Shown: positions 1 through 13,587, numbered from the stretch's first letter. The stretch: DNA of 64,000 nt from Aporrectodea caliginosa (GCA_020284085.1 JACEVL010000335.1:635001-699000); one strand, 5' to 3'. The notes: a model not told the origin generated them from the letters alone. Program-made: numbers and translations.

Positions 1-419
1 AATGCCTTAATCAATTATAATACATGTATGCTTTGTTAGTTAATGAAATTTGTCAGGACATAATGATCACAGACAGTATGAGATTAAATACTTTATGTTG
101 GAAAAATATTGAATATTAGTGAAATTGTAAAGCTCTGTTTCGACGCCTTTAATGGTGTTGTTCGGATGCTATAAGTTTCTTGTTCTGATTGTATTGTATA
201 TTTTCTGTATTGTCGTCAACGGCCTTTGATGTCATAGGACGACGTTAAACTATGGACAAATAAAATAGCTATAGGGATTAATAAAACTTGACTAGAGGGC
301 GTTTGGTCACTGCATTTCTTAGACACCTTTACAACGGTTTTAAACAAAATTATTTAAACATGGGACGCTGTAAATGATTTGTTTTATGACAACATCTAGA
401 ATAATATTGTAACGTGGAG

Positions 420-540
420 GGTACGGGTTCGATCCTTATCACTTGAGACGGTTACTGTTTAGGGACCTTGAGCAAGTCCTTCATTCACAGTTGCTCAGCG
501 CCATCGATGTTCTGTCGTATGGTAGTGTGTGCACTTCTGA
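420..540 (+). repeat. tRNA-derived SINE, family C (5' part)
   Basis: A B-box-like GGTTCGATCC is followed by a body that recurs in the window (AGCAAGTCCTTCA, TTGCTCAGCGCCATCGAT). Other copies lie at 21165, 33272, 34748, 43275 and 49740. The tRNA-like head identifies a Pol III-derived SINE; no A box is readable here, so the copy is degraded. Confidence 0.6.
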
Positions 541-1470
541 GCTTTGGAAGGATTTGCATTATTAAATGCAATATCACTGTATTGTATGGTGTAGATATAT
601 CGGTTTATGAGTAAATGAATGGATCATAATTTAGTTTCTACGACTGTAGTCTATTATCGGCGATTGTAAGTTAGAGCTTGCTTAGCCGACTCCCTGTGAC
701 GAGAGCGTTCAACTGTGACTCGACGCAGCGCTCGTGAACAAGCTGGTGCCCGGCGCGTGGCTTTCGAGCGGCGCTTTAGAAGTTTGGAGATTACAATTAC
801 GATTATGAACTTGTATGCGTAAATATGTATCTACCACCAAGCCCTGTAGTAGTCTATTTGGTAGAGGCATTAGGCGGTTCGTAGCATATAAACGTATCTT
901 AGATAGACGTAATGGCGGATTAACTCATTTCTAAACTATTATTAATATATTCGTTTATTGGCACATAAAAAAACAGCCGAGAATCAAAATATAAAACTAA
1001 TATTAACAGGAAAGTTCAAACGATAGAATTTAGTGTAATGCTACTTTTTGACAGACTCTCAGATTATTCGTACCAATGTCCGGTAAAGGACACTGCCACT
1101 GCTCGTACTTTGGCAGTGCCAGTCCCAAGCATCGATGAAGGATGAGGGCGACGCTAATGATCTTTGTTATCACGCAGTGTCGTTAAACTGAAACTACGAC
1201 TAACTAACTTATAGGTCATGCGTAATTATTGGTGATGCTAAACACCTTTTTGACGCATTCCGGTTACGCTCTATATAAGTGCGTCTTGTAGCGGAGTCGT
1301 ATTACATCAAGCTATAATAGTCTACAGCATGTCATACACACGGTGCGAACTGTTTGAAATAATTACTGTCGATGTCAACGGCGATTATTGACATAAATGT
1401 CTTTTAATTGGGAATAATTATACACCAGATCTCTTTAGACAACTTTAAACACTGCTTTTGTACGTTATAA
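540..1470. other. No gene seen; degraded repeats
   Basis: No credible ORF. It holds a reversed copy of the GGGACTGGCACTGCC repeat family near 1080-1195 and reversed copies of the TATATA/AAAGGTGT motif near 1240 and 1430. Confidence 0.5.
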
Positions 1471-1474
1471 ATTA

Positions 1475-1639
1475 CAGAGGGGTACCGAGTTCGAGCCCCC
1501 GTTGGGCGGATATGCTTTGTAGGCTGCTATTAGCGCCGTGTATTGCAGGCTGTCTGTTCTGTTAGTAGTTAAGATTTAAATTGCATAACATGTAAATGTA
1601 CAGCGTAGTGCGTTTGTCAGGCGCTTCAATAAAGAAAAG

Positions 1640-1684
<45 letters not shown>
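1475..1684 (+). repeat. tRNA-derived SINE, family B, with ATT tail
   Basis: Copy of the family whose fullest member is at 39379. It shows the B-box-like GTTCGAGCCCC, the body TAGGCTGCTATTAGCGCCG, then CAGTGCGTTTGTCAGGCGCT, and ends in an (ATT)n tail after AATAAAGAAAAGATT. The A-box half is missing. Confidence 0.75.
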
Positions 1685-1686
<2 letters not shown>

Positions 1687-2245
1687 AACCCTACATGAAC
1701 GCCTCTGTTTGGTGTTCACTGTGAGAGGTGCTTTATAAATATATAAATACAATACAATACATGTAGAAGTGCCAGTCCGAAGTCCGGATAAAGGAGGAGG
1801 GCGACGCTAACCATCTTTCATATGACACCGCGTCGTTAAATAGCGACCAGTAGAAAGGAGGCGAATCTTTGATAATTATATTCGTGGTTTAATTGTGCGT
1901 TCAATGGTGATGCCTTTAAAAAAACGGAATAAAACAGTCCACTGTTAGACACCTTTAAAACACTTTTGAAACATCCTATATAAACAAATTTCAATCGCTA
2001 AATTAAAAACAACTCTAAATCCTAGTAAGTTAATGTCGACGTGACTGACTCTGGCGTCCACAGATGTCTTTAAAACTGAATAATAATAATAATAATAATG
2101 CATGTGATTTCTTTAGACACCTTTAAAGCGCATTCGATCCAACCTTTATATACAAAACAATTGCGTTCAATTGGTAAATAGGACGAAATACGATTATTAA
2201 GTTAAGTTCGACGTAACACTGATGCCACAGGATGTGGTTAACAAC

Positions 2246-2283
<38 letters not shown>

Positions 2284-2284
<1 letters not shown>

Positions 2285-2770
2285 TTTGTCACTATCAATG
2301 ACATTATACATCGCTCCCTTTCGAAGGCTGGAATTCCATCAATAAAGGAACCACCAGGTCTACTTCGCACGGACGGCAGAAGACCAGACGGCCTAACAAT
2401 GATCCCATGGCGCGCGGGTCGCCATCTGGTGTGGGACGCGACGGTTGTAGATACCCTTGCACCATCATACATCCAGGCCACGGCAGCGACGGCGGGCGCG
2501 GCAGCCGAGATCGCCACGGACAGGAAAATGACCAAGTACAATGCACTTTTGAACACGCACTTTTTCGTGCCTCTTGCTCTCGAGACCTTAGGTCCAATTA
2601 ACACCACTGGCCAAAACTTTATATCAGATCTAGGTCGTAGTCTGACGCTGTCCACAGGAGACACCAGAGAAACCTGCTTCTTGCTGCAGCGTCTCTCTAT
2701 AACTGTCCAGCGGTTCAACTCGGTGGCTTTCCGCGGCACTTTAGCGGAGCCAGACCTTAGGGAGATGTGA
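2284..2770 (+). pseudogene. Non-LTR retrotransposon 3' end: restriction-like endonuclease domain
   Basis: An open frame of about 160 codons ends in TGA at 2768 and is cut off on its 5' side by an (AAT)n tract. The residues KEPPGLLRTDGRRPDG, then W-R-A-G-R-H-L-V-W-D and TVVDTLAPSY, match the C-terminal PD-(D/E)xK-like endonuclease region that ends the ORF of R2/HERO-type non-LTR elements. A 3' UTR of about 75 bp follows and runs into a (TAA)n tract, as expected for the element's 3' end. It is a 5'-truncated, dead copy, but this segment has no internal stop, so insertion may be fairly recent. The clade (R2, HERO or relatives) is inferred from the motif only. Confidence 0.72.
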
Positions 2771-2839
2771 CACAAACGGCATTTATGACGTTAATTTCAG
2801 ACGACAGGTTGTCTATTGATGTATTGATGTTGAATAATA

Positions 2840-3000
<161 letters not shown>

Positions 3001-3168
3001 ATTCACACCTTGGGAGTTTTCCCAAGATCTTAGGATTTGGAGAACGACTTTGAATTTGGGAATTTTGCACAGCAATCTTGGGATGTTTTCCAAGGTCTAC
3101 AGTCAATAGCCTTTAGCGGATTTTCCAACAGTGGCAGCTAATTCAGATTTCCTTAGGATTCGTTAAAT

Positions 3169-3333
3169 CAGGGGCATAGCCAGGAAAAAAAATTCGGAGG
3201 TTTTTAGGAAAGTTTTTGGGGGGTTTTCACTGGAAATGGGCGTATTTTTCTACATCATTTTTAGTTTTTAATAACAGTAAATGCATTTATTGGGGGGGCG
3301 GGGGATAATCCCGTAAAACTAAAATCGCCCATG
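3169..3333. mobile_element. hAT-type MITE, 165 bp
   Basis: Starts CAGGGGCATAGCCAGG and ends ATCGCCCATG, flanked by an 8-bp duplication (CGTTAAAT / CGTTAATT, 7 of 8). Copies of the same family are at 36256 and, reversed, at 54876. No coding capacity. Confidence 0.75.
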
Positions 3334-3689
3334 CGTTAATTGGCTCTGTTTGAAAGACGTTTATTATTGTTTTAACTTGTACACATTGCAATTTGTTAAT
3401 TTTTAATACTATGCTCCGGTTTTTCTTTACCAGTTCTCAGCTAGGTATTTTTGTGAATAATTGCTATTGTTAAAACTCCTCTCATATTATCATCACTACT
3501 TTTTCCCTTTCAGTTTCTTGTGATTTTTTTAGTACGCTGTTGGTCAATCTTGGCTTTTTTGTGCCAAGATCTTGGGTAGTCTGAAAATGGAGAAAATGAA
3601 TTATCACTGTCCGCCATTGCACATCCGTGCCCCAGTGCCAAGCAGTAATAATAATAATATTCTTAATTGAAACAATCCGGTTGAAAAAC

Positions 3690-3880
3690 CGCAATCGGTT
3701 ACACTGTACAGTTATGCAATTGAAACAATTCACAAGAACACAGATGACAGAAGACATAAATCTTAACTACTAACAGAACAGACAGCCTGCAATACAATGC
3801 ATGTCCGCCTACGGGAGTCGATCGCAGTACCTCTCGTACTCTATATGACAGTGTGTTATCCAATGCGCTATTTCCCCCCC
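3690..3880 (-). repeat. tRNA-derived SINE, family B related
   Basis: Read on the minus strand it has the TTGGATAACAC-like A-box region, an altered B-box region, and the CTGTCTGTTCTGTTAGTAGT body of family B. The 3' part resembles the variant copies at 36591 and 51567, so this may be a mosaic. Confidence 0.55.
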
Positions 3881-3904
3881 GCGGACCCCCCTCCTCGATA
3901 ATGC

Positions 3905-3990
3905 TAATCCAAAACCTGGAAGAAGGAGGAGGGCGACGCTAATGATCTTTGCTATCACACAGCGTCGTTAAACTGAAACTACAACTACTA
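3905..3990 (-). repeat. Dispersed repeat family H
   Basis: Reversed copy of the CAGTTTAACGACACTGTGTG ... GGGACTGGCACTGCC repeat. Other copies lie near 1080, 1770, 4400, 9385, 16790, 19320, 34455, 41215, 47560 and 60775. Each is about 80-100 bp. Origin unknown. Confidence 0.6.
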
Positions 3991-4004
3991 TTTGTATTAA
4001 TTTT

Positions 4005-4660
4005 AACGACATCTTGTGGCTGCCAGGACCATTCACCTCAACGTTAACTTACTCGAGAAATATCGCTTTCGAATTCTAAAGATTGAGTGGAATTGTCTAT
4101 ATATATAAGATGTTTGAAAAGCGTTTAAAAGGTGTATAAAGTATTTTTTAACGACATCTTGTGGCTGCCACGGCCATTCACATCGACCTTGACTTACTAG
4201 AGGACGCCTAGTTTTTCATTCTATGGGTTTAGCGCAATTGTCTTATATATAATTGCTTGAGAAGCGTTTTAAAGGTGTCTAAAGTAATCCTATGTAATAT
4301 TCAGTTTTTAACGACATCTTGTGGCTTCCAGGGCCATTCACGTCGACCTTCACTTACTAGAGGACGGCTAGTTTGGCACAATAACGATTGTGTTTCCTTT
4401 TTAACGACTAGCTGTGTGGTAACAAAGACCATTAGCGTCGCCCTCTTCCTTTATCCAGGCTTGGGACTGGCACTGTCAGAAATTGAACAGTGGCGGAGTT
4501 AAACAATAACGATTTAACGCAATTGTTTTATATATAAGATATTTGAAAAGCGTTTTACAGGTGTGTAAAGTATTCATATGTAATTTTCAGTTTTTAACGA
4601 CATCTTGTGGCTGCAGAACATAACCTACTGGACAGGAGTCCCTCTAGCGTTTGGTTAGTT
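4005..4660. repeat. Tandem array, about 140-160 bp unit, 4 degenerate copies
   Basis: The phrase ACGACATCTTGTGGCTGCC starts units near 4008, 4148, 4310 and 4593. The units also contain TATATATAAGATGTTTGAAAA and then GCGTTTTAAAGGTGT, i.e. the TATATA/AAAGGTGT motif. A family H fragment (ACGACTAGCTGTGTGGTAAC) interrupts near 4400. Confidence 0.7.
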
Positions 4661-4989
4661 GCTGTTTAACGACGTTATATAGTCTGCTAACAGTTGGCAT
4701 AGACGCAACGCTAACATAGCCTATGTTAATTATAGTCTATGGGATCGATGAAAAATGTAAGTAAGTAAGTATATTCTTTGTTACTCCACTTGCAAGCATA
4801 AAACAATTATTATAATGCAACGAAGTAATAATTAGCATTGAACGATGTAAATTAAATGATAAGTTGAGTTGGCCTACAACGACTGAAATATTAGTGACAA
4901 AAAGTCATCTATACAACATCCTAGTGATAAACCCTTTTCTTGTCAACGAAGATATGGCCTACTTTGGGGCTAAATAAAAGTTTATTTTA

Positions 4990-5818
4990 AATCTTGCTTT
5001 TGCAATTCCATACATTTCACTGGGCGCCATGTATATATAATTTCCTTTATTGAAAATAGAAAGTTGACAGACCGCAACTTTTCACATAGAAGAAAAACAG
5101 AGAGAAAATAGCTATAATTATTAGTGTAATGTCAGTACGATAATGAACCGATGGATTGGATTGGGTTATCTCTTTGATATTGACTTAAAGAGCACACGGG
5201 GGATGAAGATGCATGTATACCTTCCTTCCCTTAACTATCCCAAGGAACAGACATGGTTATCCATACAGACTATATATTCGTTTGTTGATAAAAACAATCT
5301 GACAAAAACGCAGAAATGCTAACATGAGTGATAATGAATAATTAAAGTTCATTAGAAAGTCTTAGAATAAACTAGTAAATATTTTTATATAATGATCTGG
5401 GAATAATAACTGCCCTATTCGTCCCTATTCGTCCCCGTAGCTTTTCATATGGGTATTTTTATACCTTCTCGAACGACATATTAAACCGAGGCGTGTTCAT
5501 ATGTGCGTGATAAATGCTAGAGCTTATAACAACAGTCGGCAAGATCAAAGCGACAAGATCAAAGAGGCTTTGCGGGTGCAAAAACTAGCGGTTAGCACGC
5601 GAAGACCTGTAACGGTCGCCCAGACTACAAAAATACTCGGTGTCGCAGTATCTGACCTCACCTTAACAAACCAGACCATCCTATCTTAGCTTATCGTACC
5701 TTATATGAACCGACTTCATATTTATTTTCTTACCTTACCTGTATTTCTACCTTATTTTAAGGTACCTTAACAAACCTTAAATCATTCAACTTTACCTAAT
5801 TAGTACAATCATTATCAA
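4990..5818. other. No gene seen
   Basis: AT-rich sequence without a convincing coding frame. The stretch AATAAACTAGTAAATATTTT near 5367 recurs near 21589, which marks an otherwise unrecognised dispersed repeat. Confidence 0.5.
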
Positions 5819-5819
5819 A

Positions 5820-6087
5820 TTCTTCTTCTCCTCCTCCTCCTCCTCCTCCTCCTCCTCCTCCTCTTGCTACTTCTCCTCCTCCTCCTCCTCCTCAATCTCC
5901 TTCTCCATCTCCTTCTTCCTCTTCCACTTCCTCCGCCTCCGCCTCTTTCTCTTCCCCCTCTTTCTATTTCTCCTTCTCCTTCTCCTTCTCCTCCTTCTCC
6001 TTCTCCTTCGCCTTCTCCTCCACCTTCTCCTTCTTATCCTTCTCCTTCTCCTTCTCCTTCTCCTCCTCCTCCTCCTCCTCTTTCTCA

Positions 6088-6172
<85 letters not shown>

Positions 6173-6175
6173 CAA
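5820..6175. repeat. Polypyrimidine tract and (CAT)n microsatellite
   Basis: CTC/CTT-rich tract (5820-6085) followed by (ATC)n (6088-6172). Long Ser, Pro and Arg frames here are repeat artefacts. The purine/pyrimidine asymmetry could allow triplex (H-DNA) structure. Confidence 0.95.
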
Positions 6176-6514
6176 CCTCCACCACCACCACAACCTCCAC
6201 CACCACCATCATCTTCTTCATTTTCCTCGACCCCATGGTGTTTCCTCCACCTTCCACCCACCCTCACCCCGCCCCCAACCAGACGACGATGGCGAGAGTT
6301 ATTGTTTCGCGGTTGGCCTCATTTTGGTTTCAGAACGCAAACAACCCGACACAAAGAAATGCGACGTTGACCGGAAGCCATGGGTCGCTCGGTCGACAGA
6401 GGGCGTGACTGTATCAACAGAGAGAGAGACGGAAAACAACGGAAGGAATCAATAGAACTGACTCGGAACGACTCTCGTGGGCTTCCTACCTTCTCTGCCT
6501 TGTTGGATGTCTAA

Positions 6515-7076
<562 letters not shown>

Positions 7077-7135
7077 AATCTCTCACTTTCCACCCATGCC
7101 TCTAATCCAGAACGTGTTTAACAATTATTAGTCAA

Positions 7136-7189
7136 CTTTCATCTGCTACTCAATTTAAATCAAAATTTAAATCTCATCTTTGGCTATGA
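7136..7189 (+). pseudogene. Non-LTR retrotransposon ORF2 C-terminus (fragment)
   Basis: Reads LSSATQFKSKFKSHLWL then TGA. A short S..QFK..LK..L end followed by a TGCGCTATA-type 3' UTR is typical of LINE ORF2 tails. Only the last 17 codons are readable. Confidence 0.5.
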
Positions 7190-7429
7190 ACACAGAGCAA
7201 CGCGCTCTCGTGCAAGACTTGTCTTGTTAAAGTGCGCTATACATTTCTGAATGTATTGTATTGTATTGTGTTGTATTGTATTGTTGTTACGCCGAGTTAT
7301 TATTAATCGTGGATTGGATTGGATCCACAGTTTAACGGCAGCTTATGACAACATAGGCCGTCGCCGTCGACAAAGATTGGTTTTTGGCATATTACAGCTC
7401 TTAACTATAAAATATTGCAGCTCTTTGTC

Positions 7430-9235
7430 TTTATTAATCGTGTATCGTGTCTCATCCTTATAATAGCGTCAGTTGACATCGTTTTAAAGGTGTCTAAGGC
7501 GATCGCTCTAACCAAGAGGATATACCGTGCAAGATTTGTTTTGTTGAACTGCGCTATAAATTTCTAAATGTATTGTATTGCATAGTAGTCCGACCCAATC
7601 GCCTACCGTGTCCCATCCTTATATAGCATCGGTTAACATCGTTTCAAAGGTGTGCAAGACGACCGCTCAAGCCAAGAGGAAGATACCGTGCAAGACTCGC
7701 GCTATAAATGTCGACAAGTATTGTATTGTCTGAATTTGTCTCCCTCCTCCTTCTCCTCGTGCTCTAGGAGGTTCGCTATTGTTGGTCCCAATAGCTGGAA
7801 CCGGTTACCTCAGTCTCTCAGGACTGACCTTTTTTCTATTTCTTTTGACCTGTTCCGCAAGCCCCTGCAGACCTCTCTTTACCAGTGAAGAGATTGGTCC
7901 GGGTCGGGAGCGCCTCTGTTTTTGAGTGGCGTTATATAAATACTTGATTACGATTACGATTACGATTTGCCGAATTCTTATTAACCGCTTCTCGTGTCCC
8001 ATCCTTATATAGCGTCGGTTGTCATCGTTTTAAAGGTGTATAAGGCGATCTCTCTAACCAAGCGGTTATGCCATGCAACATTTGTCTAGGTTAAACCGCG
8101 CTATAAATATCTAATTGTAATGTATCGCACACAGTTTTTATTAATCGCCTATTCCATCCCATCCTTATATATCCTCGGTTGACATCTTTATAAAGGTGTG
8201 TAAGGCTACTGCTGTAGCCAAGCGGATATACCGTGCAAAACTTGCAATGTTAAAGCGCGCTATCAGTTTCTAATTGTATTGCGTTATAATCCTACCAAGT
8301 TCACATTAATTGCTTATCGTGGCCCATTCCTATATAGCACCGGTTGACATCGTTCTGAAGGTGTGTAAGGCGCTCTATAAACCAACCGGATATACCGTGC
8401 AAGACTTGTCTTTTTAAATTACGCTGTAAATTTCTAATTGTATCGTATTGCATTGAGTTCCTATTAATCACCTTTATTTATTTATTCCAAAGTCTGACGA
8501 CATCCTATTGTTACTATGACCGTTGACGTCTTAACAAAAATGATTTCATTTCAGTTAATTTTTTATCGTTCATTTCTCTTAACATTAGTTTCTTCCAATT
8601 ATCTAGAGAGCAGAATGGTATTTATTAATCAGTTATCGTGTCCAAGCCTTATATAGCGTCGGTTGACACCGTTTTAAGGGTGTGTAAACGACGCTCTAAT
8701 CACGCGAACATACCGTGCAAGATTTGTCTTGTTAAAGCATGCTATAAATTTCTAAATGTTTTCTATTGTTTGGCGGACTCCGACTTGTTATTAATCGTTT
8801 ATCGTGTCCCATATTTATATAGCGTCGGTTGACACCGTTTTAAGGGTGTGTAAACGACGCTCTAATCACGCGAACATACCGTGCAAGATTTGTCTTGTTA
8901 AAGCATGCTATAAATTTCTAAATGTTTTCTATTGTTTGGCGGACTCCGACTTGTTATTAATCGTTTATCGTGTCCCATATTTATATAGCGTCGGTTGACA
9001 CCGTTTTAAAGGTGTGTAAGACGAGCGCTCTAACCAAGCCCATATACCGTGCAAGATTTGTCTTGTTAAAGCGCGCTATAAATTAATGTATTGGCTGCTT
9101 TTTAGTCCTACCTAATAGCCTATTGCGTCCCATCCTTATATAGCGCTGGGTGATATCGTTTTAAAGGTGTGTAAGGCGACCGCTCACACCAAGCGGAAAA
9201 TACCTAGGAAAACTCGCGCTATAAATTTCCACATG
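7430..9235. repeat. Tandem/dispersed family with TATATAGC...AAAGGTGT core
   Basis: About ten degenerate units of roughly 150-200 bp. Each has TCGTGTCCCATCCTTATATA, then GCGTCGGTTGACATCG, TTTTAAAGGTGTGTAAGGCG, CCAAGCGGATATACCGTGCA and GCTATAAATTTCTAA. Two adjacent units (from about 8638 and 8804) repeat with a period of 166 bp and are nearly identical. A LINE tail interrupts at 7742-7888. The core recurs elsewhere in the window in both orientations. Confidence 0.8.
7742..7888 (+). pseudogene. Non-LTR retrotransposon ORF2 C-terminus
   Basis: Reads RRFAIVGPNSWNRLPQSLR, then S..FDLFRKPLQTSLYQ and TGA. The GP..WN.LP..LR...S...F...L...L signature is the conserved tail after the reverse transcriptase in many animal LINEs. 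5'-truncated. The 3' UTR ends in GATTACGATTACGATTACGA. Confidence 0.72.
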
Positions 9236-9539
9236 TATTGTATTGTTTCCCTCCTCCTTCTCCTCATGCTCTCCATATCTCTGCTTCTTTCTCTCTCTTT
9301 TTCTTCAATTGTTGACTTCGTATGTCGTTTCTGTTAACTTATTAACTGACTAACTAACGATTCACGTTGTGGGTTCGAAACCTGTTGGGTGTGTGTTAGT
9401 TGCTGTTTAACCATGATGTGTTATAACAAATATGATTTGCATCGCCCTCCCCGTTAACCAGGGTTGGGACTGGCACTACTAGAGAACGGGCAGTTGGCTA
9501 GTTGCTGTTTAACGACAATGTGTCATAATTAAAATGATT

Positions 9540-10090
<551 letters not shown>

Positions 10091-10148
10091 TCAGCTCACT
10101 CGGTTCGCATGTGCTTCAATGCCGGTCAGGACATTATATAATTATCAG

Positions 10149-10350
10149 GCACAGAGACCGAGAGGTACCGAGTTCGAGCCCCCGTTGGGCGGATTTGCTT
10201 TGTAGGCTGCTATTAGCGCCGTTGTATTACATGGCTGTCTGTTCTGTTAGTAGTTAAGATTTCAATTGCATAACATGTAAATGTGCAGCGCAGTGCGTTT
10301 GTCAGGCGCTTAATAAAGAAAAGATTATTATTATTATTATTATTATTAGG
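10149..10350 (+). repeat. tRNA-derived SINE, family B
   Basis: Starts at CACAGAGACCGAGAGGTACC and continues through GTTCGAGCCCC, the TAGGCTGCTATTAGCGCCG body and AATAAAGAAAAGATTATT with an (ATT)n tail. Near-identical to the copies at 1475 and 39379. Confidence 0.8.
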
Positions 10351-10514
10351 AAGTGCAATAGCGATTCAGCGGTTAAGGCCCAATAATTGTTAGCCGTGAA
10401 ATCAGTTTCATGCACTTCGCATAACAACGGATGTCAGAAGAGGTCTTAAGAATAGCAACCGGCATCCTGCTTGGCGTTGCACTGCGTGAAAAACACACAC
10501 ATTAAGGTGGTACC

Positions 10515-10865
10515 CAGGGCCGGATTAAGACTTTCGGGGGCCCTAAGCCAAGACATCCGGGGCCCTAAACGGAAAGCCATGCAAATTTTTTCCCAGATTT
10601 GGAGAAAAACCATGTTTATTACTTTGATGACCTTTGTTTGCTTTTCCGTCTTTTTTCCAGAAGAAAATTGTCAAATAGGACTTTTCTACCATCTGATTTA
10701 TTATTTCCTGACAGTTGGGGTCTCTTAAAGCGTTGTGGGGCCCTAAGCCATGTCAAATGGGACCTTTTTACCATCTGATTTTATATTTCCTGTCAGTTGG
10801 GGCCCTCAAAACGTTGTGGGGCCCTAAGCCATGGCTTATTTCGCTTATAGGTTAATCCGGCTCTG
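10515..10865. mobile_element. hAT-type MITE, 351 bp
   Basis: Terminal inverted repeats CAGGGCCGGATTAA / TTAATCCGGCTCTG (13 of 14 match) with a perfect 8-bp target duplication GTGGTACC on both sides (10507-10514, 10866-10873). GGGGCCCTAAGCCA recurs inside. No coding sequence. The CAG...CTG ends and 8-bp duplication are hAT hallmarks. Confidence 0.9.
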
Positions 10866-11034
10866 GTGGTACCACCACAGTTAGAACACAATAGTCATCA
10901 CGGATTCTCTTGCACCAAAGGAGCGGGAAGACAACAAGACATGGCAATGCTCAATGACGTTATTTGGCGGGCGTTCACCAGAACTAACATACCAGCCATC
11001 ATGTGATGTTGCTTTTGCATGGCGATTTTCTTTA

Positions 11035-11330
11035 CATTACATTACGGGGTCATGGTTGAATGGTAATACACAGGCACGAAGAACACAAAGATGTGGGTTC
11101 GATGCCTGCTAGCCCCATAAGGTTGACTCAGCCTTCCACTTCCTAGGGGCGATGGTAAAACGAGCAGCAGTAGGATGGATGGGCGCCCAACAGGCTGGGC
11201 TACCATACAGTAATTATATCGACTCTTGTTTAACTTGCTGTCATGTGTTCCTACTGTTTCCTGTAATCATACTGCGATGTGTCACGTTTGAATTGAATAA
11301 AGGGATATTATATAACCTGTTTAGTTATTA
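11035..11330 (+). repeat. SINE-like repeat, family G
   Basis: Shares GTAATACACAGGCACGAAGA, AGGTTGACTCAGCCTTCCA, GAGCAGTAGGA and GATGGGCGCC with copies at 17189, 23165 and 57682. The 3' end carries ATCATACTGCGATGTGTCA. A tRNA-like head is only weakly visible. Confidence 0.65.
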
Positions 11331-11875
11331 TATCATCCAGACCAGAGCTCGAGGGTACGCGTACCCTAAAATAGAATACGTTAAAATACGTACGTACCTT
11401 TCAAAAAATAGAATACGCGTGTGGTACGTATCATACACGAAAATTGTATTTATGGTTTACTCGGCGCCTCATAGCCTACGTATAATCGTAATCGTAATCA
11501 TAATCGTAATCAAGCATTTATATAGCGCCACTCAAAACAGAGGCGCTCCCTATAATCTGACGTCAACAGTATGCGTCATTGAAACCGCTACTTCCGGTAG
11601 CGTAGCAGTAAATGTAATTCGATAAATTTTCGGTTATAAAAACTGACTGACATTAGTGCATTGAGTGCAATGTATGCTGGATAAACATAGACCTACAATA
11701 TAGCATTGCAGCAATTTACTACGCTGTATACTGGATTGTGATTGTTTGCTTAAATTAAATTGAACATTCTTATAATGAGCAATGACGTGGTTAACGTATT
11801 TTTGTATTGTTTACGTACCCTAAAATAGGGTAGGCTACGTTAAAAACGTACGTACCTTTCAAAAAATAGAATACG

Positions 11876-12235
11876 TATTGTATTGTATTTGAACACTTGT
11901 TATAGCGCCCCTACCAAATTTCCCATTCAGAGGCGCTCCCGACTACTGCGCGAACGCTGAATCGGAGTTTCACGCTGAAGCGCATGAGCAATTGCGAGTG
12001 AAGGACTTGCCCAGGGTCCCTACGCGGCGGCTTGAGGTGGATTCGAACCCGCAACCCTCCGGCTGCAAGGCACCGAACATACCCCTATACCACCGCGCCC
12101 CAGTTGTATTGTGTTGTGTTGTATTGTATTGTACTCCATGTTTATAATGCGACCGAGCCACCCGCAGTAAAGATCCGAGAAATTAATCTCTGATAAACCG
12201 ACCGACCCGGAATCGAACCCGTACGTATGGTACGT
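11876..12235 (-). repeat. Composite SINE (family A plus family E), minus strand
   Basis: Two tRNA-like modules in the same order as at 13588 and 18119. One has the GCGCGGTGGTATAG A-box region and GGGTTCGAATCC B box (11876-12103). The other has a GGTTCGATTCCGGGT B box and the body TTTATCAGAGATTAATTTCT (12110-12235). ATTGT repeats separate them. Truncated at the right end compared with the 13588 copy. Confidence 0.8.
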
Positions 12236-12299
12236 ACCCTCGAGCTTTGATCCAGACAGGGTAAGACTAGTTGTAAATGGCAATGGAGCAGATCTAAAC

Positions 12300-12951
12300 A
12301 CTCCCATAAATTCTTATAAATATTAATGAGACGATTTAATGTTGTTACAAGAGATGTTTCAGGAGATTCTTTTAAATTCGGCCAAATTCTGTTTTTCGTA
12401 TGTTTTCTTCGCTGGCAGTTTTCGTTGCCAATGTTGCTGGAATGAAAGGACGACTGTCTTCACTCATCGACACCGCAGCACGTCAGGCATTCATCCATGC
12501 ACACTCTCTTTGCAGGTTCTAATCGAGAAAATTCAGATATTGTTCGTTAATATATTCATTGACTCAGACTATAATATATATATATATATACATAATCGAT
12601 TAATTGTTTATTAATTTTAACGATAATTTTTATTTTTAATCAAAGTCCGCTAGACTGCTAATAAGAAATATAAGCAATAATTATTAATAACGTTCATTTT
12701 GTATTTGTAGGCTAATTACTAATTCGGGATTAGCCAATGTTTAGCCTACAAGTAGCAATGATAATAATAAACGTCTTTCAGACACTGAGCGAGTTTTTTC
12801 TAACCTGATTCGCTGCCACTGTTGAAAAGTACAGTAAGCACTAGTCTGTAGACCTTGAAATTTTTTTCCAAGATTGCTAAGCAAAATCCCCAGATCCCAG
12901 GTCGAATCCCGAAAATCCCAAGATGTTAGGAGAATCCCAAGGGGTGGTCAC
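12300..12951. other. No gene seen
   Basis: AT-rich unique-looking DNA without a supported coding frame, apart from a short (AT)n tract near 12570. Confidence 0.5.
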
Positions 12952-13433
12952 TAGAGAGTGACATGGGGAATTTCCCCGCGGGTAAACCGCGGTAACCGCG
13001 GTAAATCCCGCGGTAATGGGGACAACAATTGCGGTAATACCGCGGTAATGGGGAATGAGCCGGCAAGAAACCCGGGTGATGTTAAGAACTTGAGAACTGA
13101 TAAGGAGATTTTGTATTTCCTGAAGCCTACTATAGTCAGAAATAGTCAGGACTTGGTTAATGCAAACTGTCGATAAGATAATAACAGACTAATGCAGTCT
13201 GCAATAGAAATAGATTTGTAAGCTAAAAATGTTATTTTAAAAATTTGAATTGGTGTAAAATTTTGCGGGGATTGCGATGTCGTCCTGCGGGGATGGGGTG
13301 GGGATGGGGAGAAAACCTGCGGGGATGGGGCGTGGATGGGGACAAACCATGCGGGGATGGGGCGGGGATGGGGAAGACTTACTTGTTGCGGGGCGGGGAT
13401 GGGGACGAGATTGTCTCCCCATGTCACTCTCTA
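12952..13433. mobile_element. hAT-type MITE, 482 bp
   Basis: Perfect 18-bp terminal inverted repeats beginning TAGAGAGTGACATGGGGA, flanked by a perfect 8-bp duplication GTGGTCAC (12944-12951, 13434-13441). The left interior holds CCGCGGTAA repeats and the right interior GCGGGGATGGGG repeats, so the two subterminal arrays differ. No transposase. Confidence 0.92.
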
Positions 13434-13587
13434 GTGGTCACACTGCCCATAATTCACCCTATTGAATATCGAAGAACCTTTATCTACTGACCGTAGCGAA
13501 CGCGTAAATTGCGGCGATTCGCAAGTCGACGTATGGATTCATCACAGCAGTAGCCACAACGATCCCCTACGTATGTTTAAAAATATA

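Noticed and set aside
5864..6370. 168-codon Pro/Ser-rich ORF and Arg/Glu-rich antisense ORFs
   Set aside because: Polypyrimidine and (ATC)n microsatellite translation.
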